The translations under genes and the position numbers were made by a program. DNA of 64,000 bases from Flavobacterium endophyticum (lineage in GTDB: Bacteria > Bacteroidota > Bacteroidia > Flavobacteriales > Flavobacteriaceae), in NCBI RefSeq assembly GCF_003634455.1, contig NZ_RBLC01000001.1, positions 1,251,927-1,315,926 of the forward strand, given 5' to 3'. The notes below the pieces were generated by a model. It had not been told where the DNA came from and ran no database searches. It was given only the letters and a program-made list of their open reading frames with translations. The first letter of the stretch is position 1. The number at the start of each line of letters is the position of its first letter. This document shows positions 42,070-52,785 of the stretch, piece by piece.

Positions 42070-42834
42070 CTATACAATTTCGAAAGCATCTCTATCGTTA
42101 AGGAAACCGAACTTATGTCTGGCTTCCAGCATTGCATTTTTATCTAAATCAGCAATGATAATACCTTCAGATTCTTCTGCATTTATAATGGTATTGCCTA
42201 AAAAATCTATGGCTTGCGAATGCCCTACATACTCATGTCCGCTTTCATCAAAACCAATCCTGTTGACGCCAAGCGTGTAGCACATATTTTCTACGGAACG
42301 TGCTTTTAACAAAATATCCCAAGCATTTGTACGTGGTTTTGGCCAATTGGCGACATACAAAAGCAAATCATAGTCTTCTGTATTTCTGGAAAAAACAGGA
42401 AAACGCAGATCGTAACAGATCATAGGACAGATTTTCCAGCCTTTATATTCTACGATTTGTTTTTCTTTTCCCGAAGTATAAATTTTTTCTTCTCCCGCTA
42501 ATGAAAAAAGATGTCGCTTGTCATAATATTCAATTTCTCCTGATGGAAAAACAAAAATCAATCTGTTGTAATACTTTTCGTTTTCAACAATAATAAGGCT
42601 TCCGATAATGGCTGTGTTCTTATTTTTTGCGAGATCTTTTAGCTTCAAAATCGTTTCGCTCTGCATTGTTTCTGCCACATTTTTTGGATTCATTGTAAAT
42701 CCTGTCGTGAACATTTCTGGAAGAATTATCAGATCTATTTCTTGCTCGATTGAATTAATTCTTTCTTCGAAATACTCACGATTGGCTTGTGGGTTTTCCC
42801 AAATCAAGGGAGCTTGGATTAAGGCTATTTTCAT
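42070..42834 (-). CDS. carbon-nitrogen hydrolase (omega-amidase/YafV-like)
   Basis: A 254-residue nitrilase-superfamily amidase. The Glu-Lys-Cys triad is visible: Glu in ILPEMFTTGF, Lys in YYDKRHLFSLAGE and Cys in PMICYDLRFPVFSRN. The sequence is closest to the YafV/Nit2 group, which hydrolyses alpha-ketoglutaramate or related omega-amides as a repair or salvage step. The ATG at 42832-42834 gives MKIALIQAPLIWENPQANR, a typical start. It is convergent with the Ig-like lipoprotein gene, with a 2-base gap. Confidence 0.92.
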   Translation of the reverse strand: MKIALIQAPLIWENPQANREYFEERINSIEQEIDLIILPEMFTTGFTMNPKNVAETMQSETILKLKDLAKNKNTAIIGSLIIVENEKYYNRLIFVFPSGEIEYYDKRHLFSLAGEEKIYTSGKEKQIVEYKGWKICPMICYDLRFPVFSRNTEDYDLLLYVANWPKPRTNAWDILLKARSVENMCYTLGVNRIGFDESGHEYVGHSQAIDFLGNTIINAEESEGIIIADLDKNAMLEARHKFGFLNDRDAFEIV

Positions 42835-42849
42835 TTGTTAGTTTTAAAA

Positions 42850-42882
42850 AACCCTTTCAGAATTTAAAACCCTAAAAGGGTT
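42850..42882 (-). terminator. terminator between the GH92 and nitrilase genes
   Basis: AACCCTTT (42850-42857) pairs with AAAGGGTT (42875-42882). It lies just beyond the GH92 stop codon and is T-rich on the minus strand. Confidence 0.55.
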
Positions 42883-42887
42883 ATAAT

Positions 42888-45650
42888 TTATTTGATTGTT
42901 ATTTCATCTATAAAAATAAAAGCTTCACCGCCAAAACCTTGGTGCCATTCTGGAAGCTTGCCGTAATTGTAGCCTTTGATTTTTATGAATCTAGCTTTGG
43001 TCGCCGGAATTACTGTCTTGAATTCGATGATTTGAACTTCTGTGTTTTTAGCGTCCAACGTATTGTCAATTGTTTTTGCTAATTTGAAATTCAGGTTATC
43101 TTCTGAAGTATAGAATTCTACTTTTGTCGGCATCAAAATCCAAGCTCTTGAATCTTGCAAGAATCGGGCTGAAACCAACGTTACGTTTTGCATCTTGGTC
43201 AAATCTACAACAGCTTCGAAATCTTGTCCTTGATAGCCTTGCCAATCGCCTTTGCGCCAATTTTCATTTCCAAAAACACCATCAATCAGGCCTTCGTCAC
43301 CGCCAGCATGGTATTGCGGATTGTATTTTGATTTTATCTGGACAGTATAATTGTTGGGCTTTTTGATGAATGTCGCAGAAATCGTATCGCTTACGCTTCC
43401 TTGCCCATTGTCTGAGTAAAATTGTAGATCTGATGTTTCGGTCAAAATCAATTCTTTTGCAAAAGCTTTAAAATTGCCATTGTTTACCTTGTAAAAATAG
43501 TTGGCAGTCTTGTCTGGAGAAGCGAAACGGACACTCATTTTTTCTTTAAACGATTTGCCTTGTGCTTCAATCACTGGAACTGGCGTAATTTTAGTGAAAT
43601 TATCTTTTTCTGCTTTTGCCAGCACTTCTTTCAGATAGCCCTTTAGTGCACTTTTAGTAATGGTAAGCGATTCCTTATTTTCGAAATTGATTTTTATTTT
43701 TTCGTAATGCGGCTTGATTTTAATCCATTCTGCATTCCCTGGGGTCACGACATACATTCCCATCGAGCTTAAAACGTACCAAGCGCTCATCTGTCCGCAG
43801 TCTTCGTTGCCGATCAAACCGTCGGGCGTGTTTTTATAGAATTCATTCAAAATGTAATCTACTTTTTGCTGTGTCTTTTCTGGCTTTCCAATATAATTAT
43901 AGAGGTATGTCATATGATGGCTCGGCTCATTTCCATGCGCATATTGTCCGATTAGTCCAGTGACATCGACTTGTTCACGCCCCGTAGTTTTGCTTTCGCT
44001 ATTGAACATTTCATCGAGTTTGGCTTCAAATTTTTCGTTACCTCCATACGCCTCAATCATGCCCGGAATGTCTTGAAGCACGAAAAAAGAATACTGCCAC
44101 GAATTGCCTTCGGTAAAATTATTATTGACTTCTCTTGAATCGAATGGCTTATCCCAGCCGCCATTTTTCTTTGGGCGCATGAAACCTGTTTCCCAATCAA
44201 AAATATTTTTCCAGTTTTGGGAGCGTTTCATAAAATAGTCATAGTCTGCTTTTTTATTCAGCATTTTTGCCATTTGCGCAATACACCAATCGTCATAGGC
44301 ATATTCCACAGTTTTGGAAACGCTTTCGTGTTCGTCATCGATACTGATGAAACCATTCTTTTTGTAAGCATCCAATCCCAAATGATCAAGCATTGCAGAA
44401 TGTTTTGCGGCTTCAAATGCTTTTTCATAGTCAAAACCTTTGATTCCTTTTGCCATAGCATCTGCTATTACAGAAACAGAATGATAGCCGATCATACAAT
44501 CGGTTTCATTAGAAGCCAGTTCCCAAACCGGCAATCTTCCGCCCTGCTCATATTGCTTTAAAAAGGTATTTATAAAGTCTGACGTGCGTTTTTTATCGAT
44601 TAAAGTATAAAGCGGATGCGCGGCTCTAAACGTATCCCAAAGCGAGAAAACCGAATAATAATCAAAACCTTCTGCTGTGTGAATTTCATTGTCTCTTCCG
44701 CGGTATTTTCCATCTAAATCTTGGGCGATATTGGGTTGCATCATCGTGTGATACAAAGCGGTGTAAAATATTGTTTTTTTATTTTTATCCGAAGATGTGA
44801 CTTCGATTTTAGATAACTCTTTGTTCCAAAGTTGCTCTGCATCGGCTTTCGTTTTGTTAAAATCCCAATGGTTTATTTCTGACATATTGAGTTTTGCTCC
44901 TTCATAGGATGTTGGCGAAAGCGATACCTTTACTAAGATTTTCTCTCCCTTTTTAACTTGTCTTGAAAAACTAACGGCAACTTCAGAACCTCGATAAAAT
45001 AATTCAAGTTTCGAATCTCCTTTCGATTTACTAACTTTCATCGGAAAATTAAATTCAATTCGGGCAAAAACATATTGATTACGGGCCCAAGCTTCGCTTC
45101 TTCGACAGATTTCAACTGTTTTATTATCTATAACTTTCACATCGCCATATAACAAATGATCGCGATGATTTAAATCTAAAATAATATTAGCTTGTCCAGA
45201 ATTATTGAATGTGTATTCGTGAAAACCAACACGAGTTGAAGTCGTCAATCGTACATCAATATTATGCTTGTCCAATTTCACCGAATAAAATCCAGCAGAA
45301 GCTTTTTCATTTTTATGGGAGAATTTTGAGGGATAGTTTTTATTGTCAAGACTTGGCACGCCCATTGTTGGCATCAGCATAATATCGCCAAAATCAGAGA
45401 CTCCCGTTCCGTTTAAGTGCGTGTGTGAAAATCCGTAGATTATGGAGTCGTCAAAATGATAACCTGAACATCCGTCCCAGCTTCCGTCAATTCTTGTGTC
45501 GGGAGAAAGTTGTACCATTCCGAATGGGACTGTTGCGCCAGGAAAAGTGTGTCCGTGACCGCCCGTTCCAATCATCGGGTTAACGTATTGCTGGTAATTT
45601 TGCGCAAAAGTGAAAGTCGAAATAAAAAATAGCAGGGAGAAATATTTCAT
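42888..45650 (-). CDS. GH92 family alpha-mannosidase, exported
   Basis: A 920-residue glycoside hydrolase of family 92, exo-acting alpha-mannosidases of Bacteroidetes that are Ca2+-dependent and inverting. Signal peptide MKYFSLLFFISTFTFAQN. GH92 markers include YVNPMIGTGGHGHTFPGATVPFGMVQLSPDT near the N-terminus, SLWDTFRAAHPLYTLI, ASNETDCMIGYHSVSV and GNEDCGQMSAWYVLSSMGMY, where the catalytic Glu is expected. The last 150 residues resemble a discoidin-like carbohydrate module (DGVFGNENWRKGDWQGYQGQD, TVIPATKARFIKIKGYNYG). I start at the ATG of 45648-45650. There is no SusC/D pair or other CAZyme beside it, so it is not in an obvious utilisation locus. Confidence 0.94.
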   Translation of the reverse strand: MKYFSLLFFISTFTFAQNYQQYVNPMIGTGGHGHTFPGATVPFGMVQLSPDTRIDGSWDGCSGYHFDDSIIYGFSHTHLNGTGVSDFGDIMLMPTMGVPSLDNKNYPSKFSHKNEKASAGFYSVKLDKHNIDVRLTTSTRVGFHEYTFNNSGQANIILDLNHRDHLLYGDVKVIDNKTVEICRRSEAWARNQYVFARIEFNFPMKVSKSKGDSKLELFYRGSEVAVSFSRQVKKGEKILVKVSLSPTSYEGAKLNMSEINHWDFNKTKADAEQLWNKELSKIEVTSSDKNKKTIFYTALYHTMMQPNIAQDLDGKYRGRDNEIHTAEGFDYYSVFSLWDTFRAAHPLYTLIDKKRTSDFINTFLKQYEQGGRLPVWELASNETDCMIGYHSVSVIADAMAKGIKGFDYEKAFEAAKHSAMLDHLGLDAYKKNGFISIDDEHESVSKTVEYAYDDWCIAQMAKMLNKKADYDYFMKRSQNWKNIFDWETGFMRPKKNGGWDKPFDSREVNNNFTEGNSWQYSFFVLQDIPGMIEAYGGNEKFEAKLDEMFNSESKTTGREQVDVTGLIGQYAHGNEPSHHMTYLYNYIGKPEKTQQKVDYILNEFYKNTPDGLIGNEDCGQMSAWYVLSSMGMYVVTPGNAEWIKIKPHYEKIKINFENKESLTITKSALKGYLKEVLAKAEKDNFTKITPVPVIEAQGKSFKEKMSVRFASPDKTANYFYKVNNGNFKAFAKELILTETSDLQFYSDNGQGSVSDTISATFIKKPNNYTVQIKSKYNPQYHAGGDEGLIDGVFGNENWRKGDWQGYQGQDFEAVVDLTKMQNVTLVSARFLQDSRAWILMPTKVEFYTSEDNLNFKLAKTIDNTLDAKNTEVQIIEFKTVIPATKARFIKIKGYNYGKLPEWHQGFGGEAFIFIDEITIK

Positions 45651-45668
45651 TTTATTGGTTTTGGTTTC

Positions 45669-45676
45669 CAAATATA
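45669..45676 (-). promoter_or_regulatory. -7 promoter element for GH92
   Basis: Minus-strand TATATTTG matches TAnnTTTG, 18 bases before the chosen ATG; it excludes the longer ORF start at 45701. Confidence 0.65.
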
Positions 45677-45764
45677 GGAAATATTTTGGGGGATGTGGCA
45701 CTGAGATTTATAGCGCTTTATACAAAAAATGTGCAAGTGATTGAAAGACGAATTTCCACAAAAT

Positions 45765-45798
45765 AAAAATGCATCTGAATACTAACAGATGCATTTTT
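45765..45798. terminator. terminator of the sdhCAB operon
   Basis: AAAAATGCATCTG pairs with CAGATGCATTTTT over 13 base pairs with an 8-base loop and T-runs on both strands, 28 bases past the sdhB stop. Confidence 0.88.
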
Positions 45799-45826
45799 TA
45801 TTTTGCCTATAAGGCTTATTTTATGA

Positions 45827-46588
45827 TTATTTGATACTTGCTACCAAATATTCTCTATTCATTCTTGCAATGTTTTCTAGAGAAATTCCTTTCGGGCATT
45901 CTACTTCGCAAGCTCCAGTATTCGTGCAGTTTCCGAAACCTTCTTCGTCCATTTGGCGAACCATGTTTAGGACACGTTGTGTTGCTTCTACTTTTCCTTG
46001 TGGTAGCAAAGCGTATTGTGATACTTTTGCTCCAACGAAAAGCATAGCTGAGCCGTTTTTACAAGTAGCTACGCAAGCTCCGCAACCGATACAAGCAGCG
46101 GCTTCAAAAGCACGATCTGCGTCGTGTTTAGGTACTGGCGTTGCATTAGCATCAATTGTGTTACCTGAAGTATTTACAGAGACAAATCCTCCAGCTTGCT
46201 GAATTCTGTCAAATGCGCTACGATCAACTACCAAATCTTTTACAACCGGGAAAGCCTTGCTTCTCCATGGTTCTACAAAAATGGTATCATTGTCCTTAAA
46301 CATACGCATGTGCAACTGACACGTCGTGATTCCAGTGTCTGGACCGTGAGCTCTACCATTGATGAACAGCGAACACATTCCGCAGATTCCTTCACGGCAA
46401 TCGTGGTCAAAGGCAACAGGTTCTTTTCTTTCTGAAACCAATTGTTCGTTCAACTGATCCAGCATTTCAAGAAATGAGCTATCTGTTGAAACTTTATCTA
46501 ATCTGTAGGTTTCGATTTTTCCTTTTTCTTTGGCATTTTTTTGGCGCCAAATTTTCAGGTTTATGTTTATAAATTTTGATGAAGCCAT
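45827..46588 (-). CDS. sdhB: succinate dehydrogenase iron-sulfur subunit
   Basis: Carries electrons from the flavoprotein to quinone in complex II. 253 residues. The three cluster motifs are complete: [2Fe-2S] [12 protein letters not shown] with a later Cys in [10 protein letters not shown], [4Fe-4S] [13 protein letters not shown] and [3Fe-4S] [15 protein letters not shown]. The C-A-B gene order and sequence class match the Bacteroidetes type B enzyme. It is 8 bases after sdhA and is the last gene before a strong terminator. It may run as succinate dehydrogenase or fumarate reductase; sequence alone does not decide. Confidence 0.96.
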   Translation of the reverse strand: MASSKFININLKIWRQKNAKEKGKIETYRLDKVSTDSSFLEMLDQLNEQLVSERKEPVAFDHDCREGICGMCSLFINGRAHGPDTGITTCQLHMRMFKDNDTIFVEPWRSKAFPVVKDLVVDRSAFDRIQQAGGFVSVNTSGNTIDANATPVPKHDADRAFEAAACIGCGACVATCKNGSAMLFVGAKVSQYALLPQGKVEATQRVLNMVRQMDEEGFGNCTNTGACEVECPKGISLENIARMNREYLVASIK

Positions 46589-46596
46589 AGTTGTGA

Positions 46597-48606
46597 TTAT
46601 TTGTAATTACGAGCTGCAATTTTTATGAATTCATAATTCAGTTCTTCTTTGTGAAGCTCTTCTTTATTGATATCGCTTCCGTGATACTCCCATGCTCCTA
46701 CAAACTTAAAGTTTTCGTCGTCACGAAGTGTTTCACCTTCAGCGTCTTGATATTCTTCACGGAAATGTCCTCCGCATGATTCTTTTCTTTGCAAAGCATC
46801 CATCGCCATCAATTGACCTAACTCCATGAAATCGGCCACTCTAAGTGCTTTTTCAAGCTCTGGATTCAATTCATCGGCACTTCCAGGAACATATACTTCT
46901 TTAAAGAATTCTTTACGTAAAGCATCGATTTCCGCAACGGCTTCAGTAAGTCCTTGTTCGTTTCTTCCCATCCCTACTTTATTCCACATGATGTCTCCTA
47001 AAGCTTTATGGAAATGGTCAACTGATTTTGTACCATTATTGTTCAAGAAGAAATTGATCGAGTCTTTTACTTTTTTCTCAGCTTCGTCAAATTCTGGCGA
47101 ATTAGTAGGAATCGTTCCAGTTCTGATTTCATCAGCAAGATAGTTTGAAACTGTATATGGCAATACGAAATATCCGTCGGCCAAACCTTGCATCAACGCA
47201 GAAGCACCCAAACGGTTGGCACCGTGGTCAGAGAAGTTAGCTTCTCCAGCAACGAAACAACCTGGAATAGTAGACTGCAAGTTATAATCAACCCAAACAC
47301 CGCCCATTGTATAGTGGACCGCAGGATAGATCTTCATTGGAGTTTCATACGGATTTTCGTCTGTAATTTTTTCATACATCTGGAAAAGGTTACCATATTT
47401 TTCTTCGATCCATTTTTTCCCTAATGAGATAACTTCTTCATCAGAAGGATTGTGATTTCCTTGCGCATAAGCGGTCTGACGGCCTTTGCTTTGAATTTCG
47501 GAAGCAAAATCAAGGTAAACACCTTCGTTAGTACTATTTGCTTCAATTCCATAACCAGCATCGCAACGTTCTTTTGCTGCTCTTGACGCTACGTCACGAG
47601 GCACTAAGTTTCCGAATGCAGGGTATCTTCTTTCTAAGTAATAATCTCTATCTTCTTCAGCAATCTGCGTCGGTTTTAATTTTCCGGCACGAATAGCTTC
47701 AGCATCTTCTTTCTTTTTAGGCACCCAGATTCTTCCTGAGTTACGCAACGATTCGGACATTAACGTCAGTTTTGACTGATTCGTCCCGTGAACTGGAATA
47801 CATGTTGGGTGGATCTGCACATAACATGGATTTGCGAAATAAGCTCCTTGTTTGTGGATTTTCCAAGCAGCAGTCACGTTACTTCCCATCGCATTCGTAG
47901 AAAGGAAATATACGTTTCCGTATCCTCCAGAAGCAATGATAACAGCATGCGCTGAGTGTCTTTCGATTTCTCCCGTAATTAGGTTACGAGCAATGATTCC
48001 TCTTGCTTTTCCGTCTACTTTTACCAAATCAAGCATTTCATGACGGTTGTACATCTTTACACGACCTAGACCAATTTGTCTTGATAAAGCAGAATAAGCT
48101 CCTAAAAGCAATTGCTGTCCAGTTTGTCCTGCTGCATAAAAAGTACGTTGTACTTGCGTTCCACCAAAAGAACGGTTGTCAAGCAATCCGCCGTAATCGC
48201 GAGCAAAAGGAACACCTTGCGCTACACATTGGTCGATAATATTTCCTGAAACTTCGGCAAGACGGTGAACGTTTGCTTCTCTAGCGCGGTAGTCGCCTCC
48301 TTTAATCGTATCGTAAAACAAGCGAAAAACACTATCGCCGTCGTTTTGGTAATTTTTAGCAGCATTGATACCTCCTTGTGCAGCAATCGAGTGAGCTCTT
48401 CGCGGCGAATCTTGGAAGCAAAATGCTTTAACATTATATCCCATTTCGCCTAAAGAAGCTGCAGCCGAAGCTCCTGCCAAACCGGTTCCAACTACAATAA
48501 TATCTATTTTAGGCCTGTTATTAGGAGCCACCAATTTAAGATGGTCTTTATAGTCGGTCCATTTGTCTGATATATGTCCTTCTGGAATTTTAGAATCTAA
48601 ACTCAT
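46597..48606 (-). CDS. sdhA: succinate dehydrogenase flavoprotein subunit
   Basis: Oxidises succinate to fumarate with covalently bound FAD. 669 residues, typical for the Bacteroidetes form. It has the FAD-binding [17 protein letters not shown], the histidyl-FAD segment [38 protein letters not shown], and the active-site region [38 protein letters not shown]. It is the middle gene of sdhCAB, 14 bases after sdhC. Confidence 0.96.
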   Translation of the reverse strand: MSLDSKIPEGHISDKWTDYKDHLKLVAPNNRPKIDIIVVGTGLAGASAAASLGEMGYNVKAFCFQDSPRRAHSIAAQGGINAAKNYQNDGDSVFRLFYDTIKGGDYRAREANVHRLAEVSGNIIDQCVAQGVPFARDYGGLLDNRSFGGTQVQRTFYAAGQTGQQLLLGAYSALSRQIGLGRVKMYNRHEMLDLVKVDGKARGIIARNLITGEIERHSAHAVIIASGGYGNVYFLSTNAMGSNVTAAWKIHKQGAYFANPCYVQIHPTCIPVHGTNQSKLTLMSESLRNSGRIWVPKKKEDAEAIRAGKLKPTQIAEEDRDYYLERRYPAFGNLVPRDVASRAAKERCDAGYGIEANSTNEGVYLDFASEIQSKGRQTAYAQGNHNPSDEEVISLGKKWIEEKYGNLFQMYEKITDENPYETPMKIYPAVHYTMGGVWVDYNLQSTIPGCFVAGEANFSDHGANRLGASALMQGLADGYFVLPYTVSNYLADEIRTGTIPTNSPEFDEAEKKVKDSINFFLNNNGTKSVDHFHKALGDIMWNKVGMGRNEQGLTEAVAEIDALRKEFFKEVYVPGSADELNPELEKALRVADFMELGQLMAMDALQRKESCGGHFREEYQDAEGETLRDDENFKFVGAWEYHGSDINKEELHKEELNYEFIKIAARNYK

Positions 48607-48620
48607 ATCTTGTTCGTGTG

Positions 48621-49451
48621 TTATTTAGCAAAAAAGTGAATATAAACAGGAATAATTGCAAACAAAAGGGGCACAATAATCGCGAATCCTTTTCCAAAAC
48701 CTTTTATCAGTCCGTTATATTTTGGGTTATTTGCTCCTAAAGATTGGAATGCACTGGCAAAACCGTGTAATAAGTGGAATGCGAGTACAAACATAGCAAT
48801 CACATATAGTATTGTTGCAATTAGGCCATATTTAGCATCTTTAAAAAATGCAAAGGTAATTTTGTGCAAATCTTTGATTCCTTCGGCCATTTTCAAATTA
48901 GCCGCCGCATCATAAAATTCTTTGTGGTTTCTGATTTCAAGACCTGTATTTGACAAATCTGTAGGAATGTATTTTCCGTCATTAGTCGTTACGTACATAT
49001 CCATTTCTTGTCCTTGATAAGTAATGTGGATCGTCTGCAACGGCATGTTTTTATCGAAGTGCATTACTGCCCAAAAGTTCACCATATGTGTTACGATGAA
49101 AACCAAAATCAAGGTTCCCAAAACTGCCATATTTCTTGAGGCCCAAGCTGAATTTGCTGAAGAGTCTTCTTTTGCATATCTGATTGGTCTTGCCTTTCTG
49201 TTTTGAACCGTTAACATAATTCCATCAACAGCGTGAAAAAGAATTGAAATGTACGTCAGATAAGACAACAGTTTTACTACTGGGTTCGTAGTCATGAATA
49301 ATGCATATTCATTAAAATGCAGTGCATCGCTAAAAATCAATTGCAAGTTTCCAGCTAAATGTCCTACCAAAAACAAGCATAAAAATAAACCTGTTAGAGC
49401 CATCCAGTACTTTTTCGCTAGCGATGACTTTAAGATTGCAGATTTTGCCAT
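48621..49451 (-). CDS. sdhC: succinate dehydrogenase cytochrome b subunit
   Basis: The membrane anchor of complex II that binds haem and quinone. 276 residues with five transmembrane segments, the single-anchor type B form (no separate SdhD). The first segment is [22 protein letters not shown], with a haem-type His in VGHLAG; other conserved His residues lie in FHAVDGIML and [10 protein letters not shown]. The last two segments contain [15 protein letters not shown] and [16 protein letters not shown]. It is the first gene of the operon, with a full promoter upstream. Confidence 0.95.
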   Translation of the reverse strand: MAKSAILKSSLAKKYWMALTGLFLCLFLVGHLAGNLQLIFSDALHFNEYALFMTTNPVVKLLSYLTYISILFHAVDGIMLTVQNRKARPIRYAKEDSSANSAWASRNMAVLGTLILVFIVTHMVNFWAVMHFDKNMPLQTIHITYQGQEMDMYVTTNDGKYIPTDLSNTGLEIRNHKEFYDAAANLKMAEGIKDLHKITFAFFKDAKYGLIATILYVIAMFVLAFHLLHGFASAFQSLGANNPKYNGLIKGFGKGFAIIVPLLFAIIPVYIHFFAK

Positions 49452-49482
49452 AAGAGTTGTTTGTGTGTTTTAAAAAATCACA

Positions 49483-49513
49483 CAAAAATAAGGCATATTC
49501 AAATTAACTACAA
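49483..49513 (-). promoter_or_regulatory. -33/-7 promoter of sdhCAB
   Basis: Minus-strand TATTTTTG (49483-49490) with TTG about 20 bases before it, a good match to the Bacteroidetes consensus. The ATG is 31 bases downstream of the -7 element. Confidence 0.7.
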
Positions 49514-49680
49514 CCTTTTCGAACTATTTATAATCAGTATAAAGTGGATGCATTTTGCAGTAAATCAGGCGTAAAATTTCATTACCCATAATTTTACTGA
49601 TGAATAATTATAAAAACAGAAATAAAACCTTAAAAAAGACAATTTAAATTAGCTAAAAATCAGTAGAAAAACAGTAAATC

Positions 49681-50532
49681 TTAGAATGTTTTGGTCATAT
49701 CTTCGTCTACTACGATTATAAAATCGGCAAGGTTCAGGTTCTCTTTTTCGATTTTTGAGATGTCTTTTTGAGAAACTGTTGCGATTGTCATAATTTTCAC
49801 GCTTGGCTTTTCGCGTTTGAGATACCAGTTTATGCCTTCAAAATTATCGCTATGATACGTTCCGTTGTAGTGGATAAAAATGGTATTCGGCTGTAAATTT
49901 TTCGCAATAAAATACCCCATCGTCGCATCTTTGACGGCTTGCGCTTTTGGCATATTTTCGCTGGCGTGGTCGCCCATCATTTTCAGCATTTTCACATAAC
50001 CTGGAAGATTTTTATCATAAGCAATCGGAAGTGGCGCTATCCAAGTTTTTTCCTCAGCAGACAATTTATCTAACGCTTCAAAACCTTGCTTGTACACAAG
50101 ACTTGCATATCGTCTCGGAATATTAGCCGCCACGAAAGTCAGGTTTTTTGATTTTGCAAAATCTACTAACGGCTTGTAATCTGTTTTGTGGTTGTTCCAG
50201 AGTCTTGCCAACGTATCGAATGCTTTTTGGTTGATCTCGCCTTTTAAGTATTGATTCAGCTGTTTTTGATTATCCGCTTCGATCATTTCTGCGCCTAGAA
50301 CCAACTGTTTTTTCTCCGATAAATCTTTTGTAAATTCCAATTGAAGCCAATGCACAATGGAATTATCATGGTGTTCTCCAAACAAAACCACTTCGGCATT
50401 TTCTGACTCTTTGAGCATTTTTTTATAGGATGTTTTCTTTCCGTTTTTAGTATATAATTGGTACGGAAGTTTGTCTTGTGCAACTCCGTTAAACGAAACC
50501 AAAAATGCAATTATGTAGAAAAAGTATTTCAT
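49681..50532 (-). CDS. ChaN-like exported protein
   Basis: A 283-residue protein of the ChaN/DUF399 family, haem-iron-binding or TraB-like proteins at the envelope. A signal peptide (KYFFYIIAFLVSFNGVAQ) precedes the conserved VVLFGEHHDNSIVHWLQLEF block with its His pair, then VLGAEMIEADNQ, WNNHKTDYKPLVDFAKSKNLTFVAANIPRRY, and FIHYNGTYHSDNFEGINWYL. The function in Bacteroidetes is untested. The start is the ATG at 50530-50532. It is divergent from mvaS and appears monocistronic. Confidence 0.87.
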   Translation of the reverse strand: MKYFFYIIAFLVSFNGVAQDKLPYQLYTKNGKKTSYKKMLKESENAEVVLFGEHHDNSIVHWLQLEFTKDLSEKKQLVLGAEMIEADNQKQLNQYLKGEINQKAFDTLARLWNNHKTDYKPLVDFAKSKNLTFVAANIPRRYASLVYKQGFEALDKLSAEEKTWIAPLPIAYDKNLPGYVKMLKMMGDHASENMPKAQAVKDATMGYFIAKNLQPNTIFIHYNGTYHSDNFEGINWYLKREKPSVKIMTIATVSQKDISKIEKENLNLADFIIVVDEDMTKTF

Positions 50533-50728
50533 TTCTTGAATTTTAAAAATCTTGCGCTAAAATAGCCATAAATCAGCCGATAGCAAAACTAAAATTATCG
50601 AATTGCTAATTTATCGAAACGTTTATTTTTAAATCGATAAAAATCAAATTTTGGCCTGTTTTATACAGCAAAAAGCCTCTTTTTTAAGACTCAGAACTCT
50701 AATTTTAGCATCCGAAATTTAAGCTAAA

Positions 50729-52084
50729 ATGAAAACAGGAATTGATGCTATTGCTTTTGACATCGCAAAAATACACTTGCCTATTAAAACGCTGGCAAAC
50801 GCGAGAAATATAGAACCTGAAAAGTTAGAAAAAGGCTTGGGCCTGATTAAAATGACCTTGCCAGACACGTATCAAGATGCTGTGGTTTTTGGGGCCAATG
50901 CGTTGACCAAATTAATCCAAGAGAATGCTATTGATTTGTCTGAAATAGCCCGAATTTATGTCGGAACTGAAAGCGGCATCGACAGTTCTAAACCTATTGC
51001 TTCATTCTTATTGTCTCTGATGGAAGAAAAATTCGGAGCCGATTTGCTAGCAGAATGCGATGCTGTCGATTTTACTTTTGCCTGTATTGGCGGCGTTGAT
51101 GCCTTGCAGAATTGCCTTGATTTTATTCGGTTAAATCCCGAAAAGAAAGCGATTGTTGTTACGACGGACATTGCAAAATACGACCTAAATTCAACGGGAG
51201 AATACACGCAAGGAGCTGGCGCTTTGGCAATGCTAGTTACTTCCAACCCAAAAATTATTGCTTTTGAAAGTAATTGGGCAACGAGCAGCAAAGGTGTTTT
51301 TGATTTTTTTAAGCCATACAGAACACTTTCTAAATCAGAAATTACCGGAAATCCAGCCAACGAGCCTTGGCATGAAAATCTCGAAAACGAAATTGAAATT
51401 CACAAGGAACAGCCTGTTTTTGACGGACAGTATTCAAACCAATGTTATATGGACCGAACTCGAAATGCTTACTTTTCGTTCAAAAAATTAAAAAATACTG
51501 ACGAAACCCTTTACAATTCTTGGGAAAGCATCATCATGCACTTGCCGTATGCTTTTCAAGGGCGAAGGATGCTTTCTGAAATTTATGTCTTGGATGCTAC
51601 AGTTCTAGCAGGAAATGAATCTGCTTCTGAATACCAAAACAAACTTAAAGAAATCAGCAAGTCTGAAGACTATAAAAGTTTTGTAAGTCAAAAATTGCTT
51701 CCTGCAGAACTGGCTTCTTCATTAATTGGAAACTTGTATACAGGCTCAATCTTTATGGGACTGCTGTCAACCTTGGCACATTTCCACGATTCTGAAAACG
51801 AAATTTCAGGAAAAACATTTGGATTCTTAGCCTACGGAAGCGGCTCCAAATCGAAAGTATTTGAAGGCAGGATTCAGCCAGAATGGAAAACACAAATTTC
51901 AAAAGTCAGGCTATTTGAAACTTTGCAAGAAAGCCAAGAAATAGATTTTGAAACCTATGAGAAACTTCACAAAAAAGAACAAAAACAAAGCATCAGAACT
52001 CCTAAAAGCGAATGGATTTTGGAAAGGATAGAAAAAGAAATCCCATGTTTAATTGGTGCTCGATATTATAAATGGATTGAATAA
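50729..52084 (+). CDS. mvaS: hydroxymethylglutaryl-CoA synthase
   Basis: Condenses acetyl-CoA with acetoacetyl-CoA to HMG-CoA, entry to the mevalonate pathway for isoprenoids; related enzymes act in polyketide beta-branching. 451 residues. N-terminal MKTGIDAIAFDIAKIHLP, then EKGLGLIKMTLPDTYQDA, IYVGTESGIDSSKPIASF, DFTFACIGGVDAL with the catalytic Cys, and TTGTY-equivalent NSTGEYTQGAGALAML. The Glu, Cys and His catalytic positions appear present. It stands alone with a terminator 8 bases after the stop. In several Flavobacteriaceae this gene provides the mevalonate route, so a housekeeping role is the simplest reading. Confidence 0.9.
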   Translation: MKTGIDAIAFDIAKIHLPIKTLANARNIEPEKLEKGLGLIKMTLPDTYQDAVVFGANALTKLIQENAIDLSEIARIYVGTESGIDSSKPIASFLLSLMEEKFGADLLAECDAVDFTFACIGGVDALQNCLDFIRLNPEKKAIVVTTDIAKYDLNSTGEYTQGAGALAMLVTSNPKIIAFESNWATSSKGVFDFFKPYRTLSKSEITGNPANEPWHENLENEIEIHKEQPVFDGQYSNQCYMDRTRNAYFSFKKLKNTDETLYNSWESIIMHLPYAFQGRRMLSEIYVLDATVLAGNESASEYQNKLKEISKSEDYKSFVSQKLLPAELASSLIGNLYTGSIFMGLLSTLAHFHDSENEISGKTFGFLAYGSGSKSKVFEGRIQPEWKTQISKVRLFETLQESQEIDFETYEKLHKKEQKQSIRTPKSEWILERIEKEIPCLIGARYYKWIE

Positions 52085-52092
52085 ATTATTTC

Positions 52093-52124
52093 AAATCCGA
52101 AGTCTAAAAGCCTTCGGATTTTTA
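52093..52124. terminator. bidirectional terminator between mvaS and the membrane protein gene
   Basis: AAATCCGAAG (52093-52102) pairs with CTTCGGATTT (52112-52121), 10 base pairs, with A/T flanks. Confidence 0.85.
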
Positions 52125-52145
52125 TATTTAGAATCTTGGCATTAC

Positions 52146-52685
52146 TTATTTCTTTCTATATAAAAGCAAACCAAGCCCAAAAACAAAAAACAGGCAACCC
52201 AACAACATATAAGTTCCATCTTTCAAGACAAAAAACGAAAAACCTATTGCTACCGAACCCATGACAACCATTAAAACAGCTATAAAATAAGTTTTTATAA
52301 AATTTAAAGCGTGCATTGACAAACCCATAAACAGCAAGGATGGGCCAATAACAATAAAAGGATAAAAAAGAGACGGCGTATTCCTAATCTGATAACTCAA
52401 TTCAGCTTTCGCATTATCGTTATCCCCAAAACTCCACATAATAAAATCGATTGTGCAAAGACCAATATGCGCAATTACGCCTAGAGTTGTTAGAATCGAA
52501 GCAAACGAATTTAATTTATTCTTAGGAAAGACATAATTAAATGACAATAACAAACAGGCTCCAATTAAGTTAAACCAATGCGCAAAATCGATTGGTTCGT
52601 GAAAGCTGGGCAGAATGTTAGCAAAGAATAAATAACTGATAAAGAAAAATAATAATCCGATGACGCAGAAATGTTTTGTTTTCAT
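52146..52685 (-). CDS. uncharacterised six-helix membrane protein
   Basis: A 179-residue integral membrane protein with about six hydrophobic segments (for example FCVIGLLFFFISYLFFANIL, FNLIGACLLLSFNYVF, FASILTTLGVIAHIGLCTIDF, LFYPFIVIGPSLLFMGLSM, YFIAVLMVVMGSVAIGFSFF and LLGCLFFVFGLGLLLYRKK). No charged residues suggest a transport path, and no known family is evident. It lies 101 bases downstream of a LytTR membrane regulator on the same strand, so the regulator may control it or the two may form one unit. That link is inference. Confidence 0.75.
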   Translation of the reverse strand: MKTKHFCVIGLLFFFISYLFFANILPSFHEPIDFAHWFNLIGACLLLSFNYVFPKNKLNSFASILTTLGVIAHIGLCTIDFIMWSFGDNDNAKAELSYQIRNTPSLFYPFIVIGPSLLFMGLSMHALNFIKTYFIAVLMVVMGSVAIGFSFFVLKDGTYMLLGCLFFVFGLGLLLYRKK

Positions 52686-52785
52686 AATTAATTTAAAATT
52701 GTTGAAACAAAACTAAAATGAAAAATTACCGCAACTACTGGATTTATTGACTTAGGTACAAAACCTATTGTTTTAGGTACGGAAA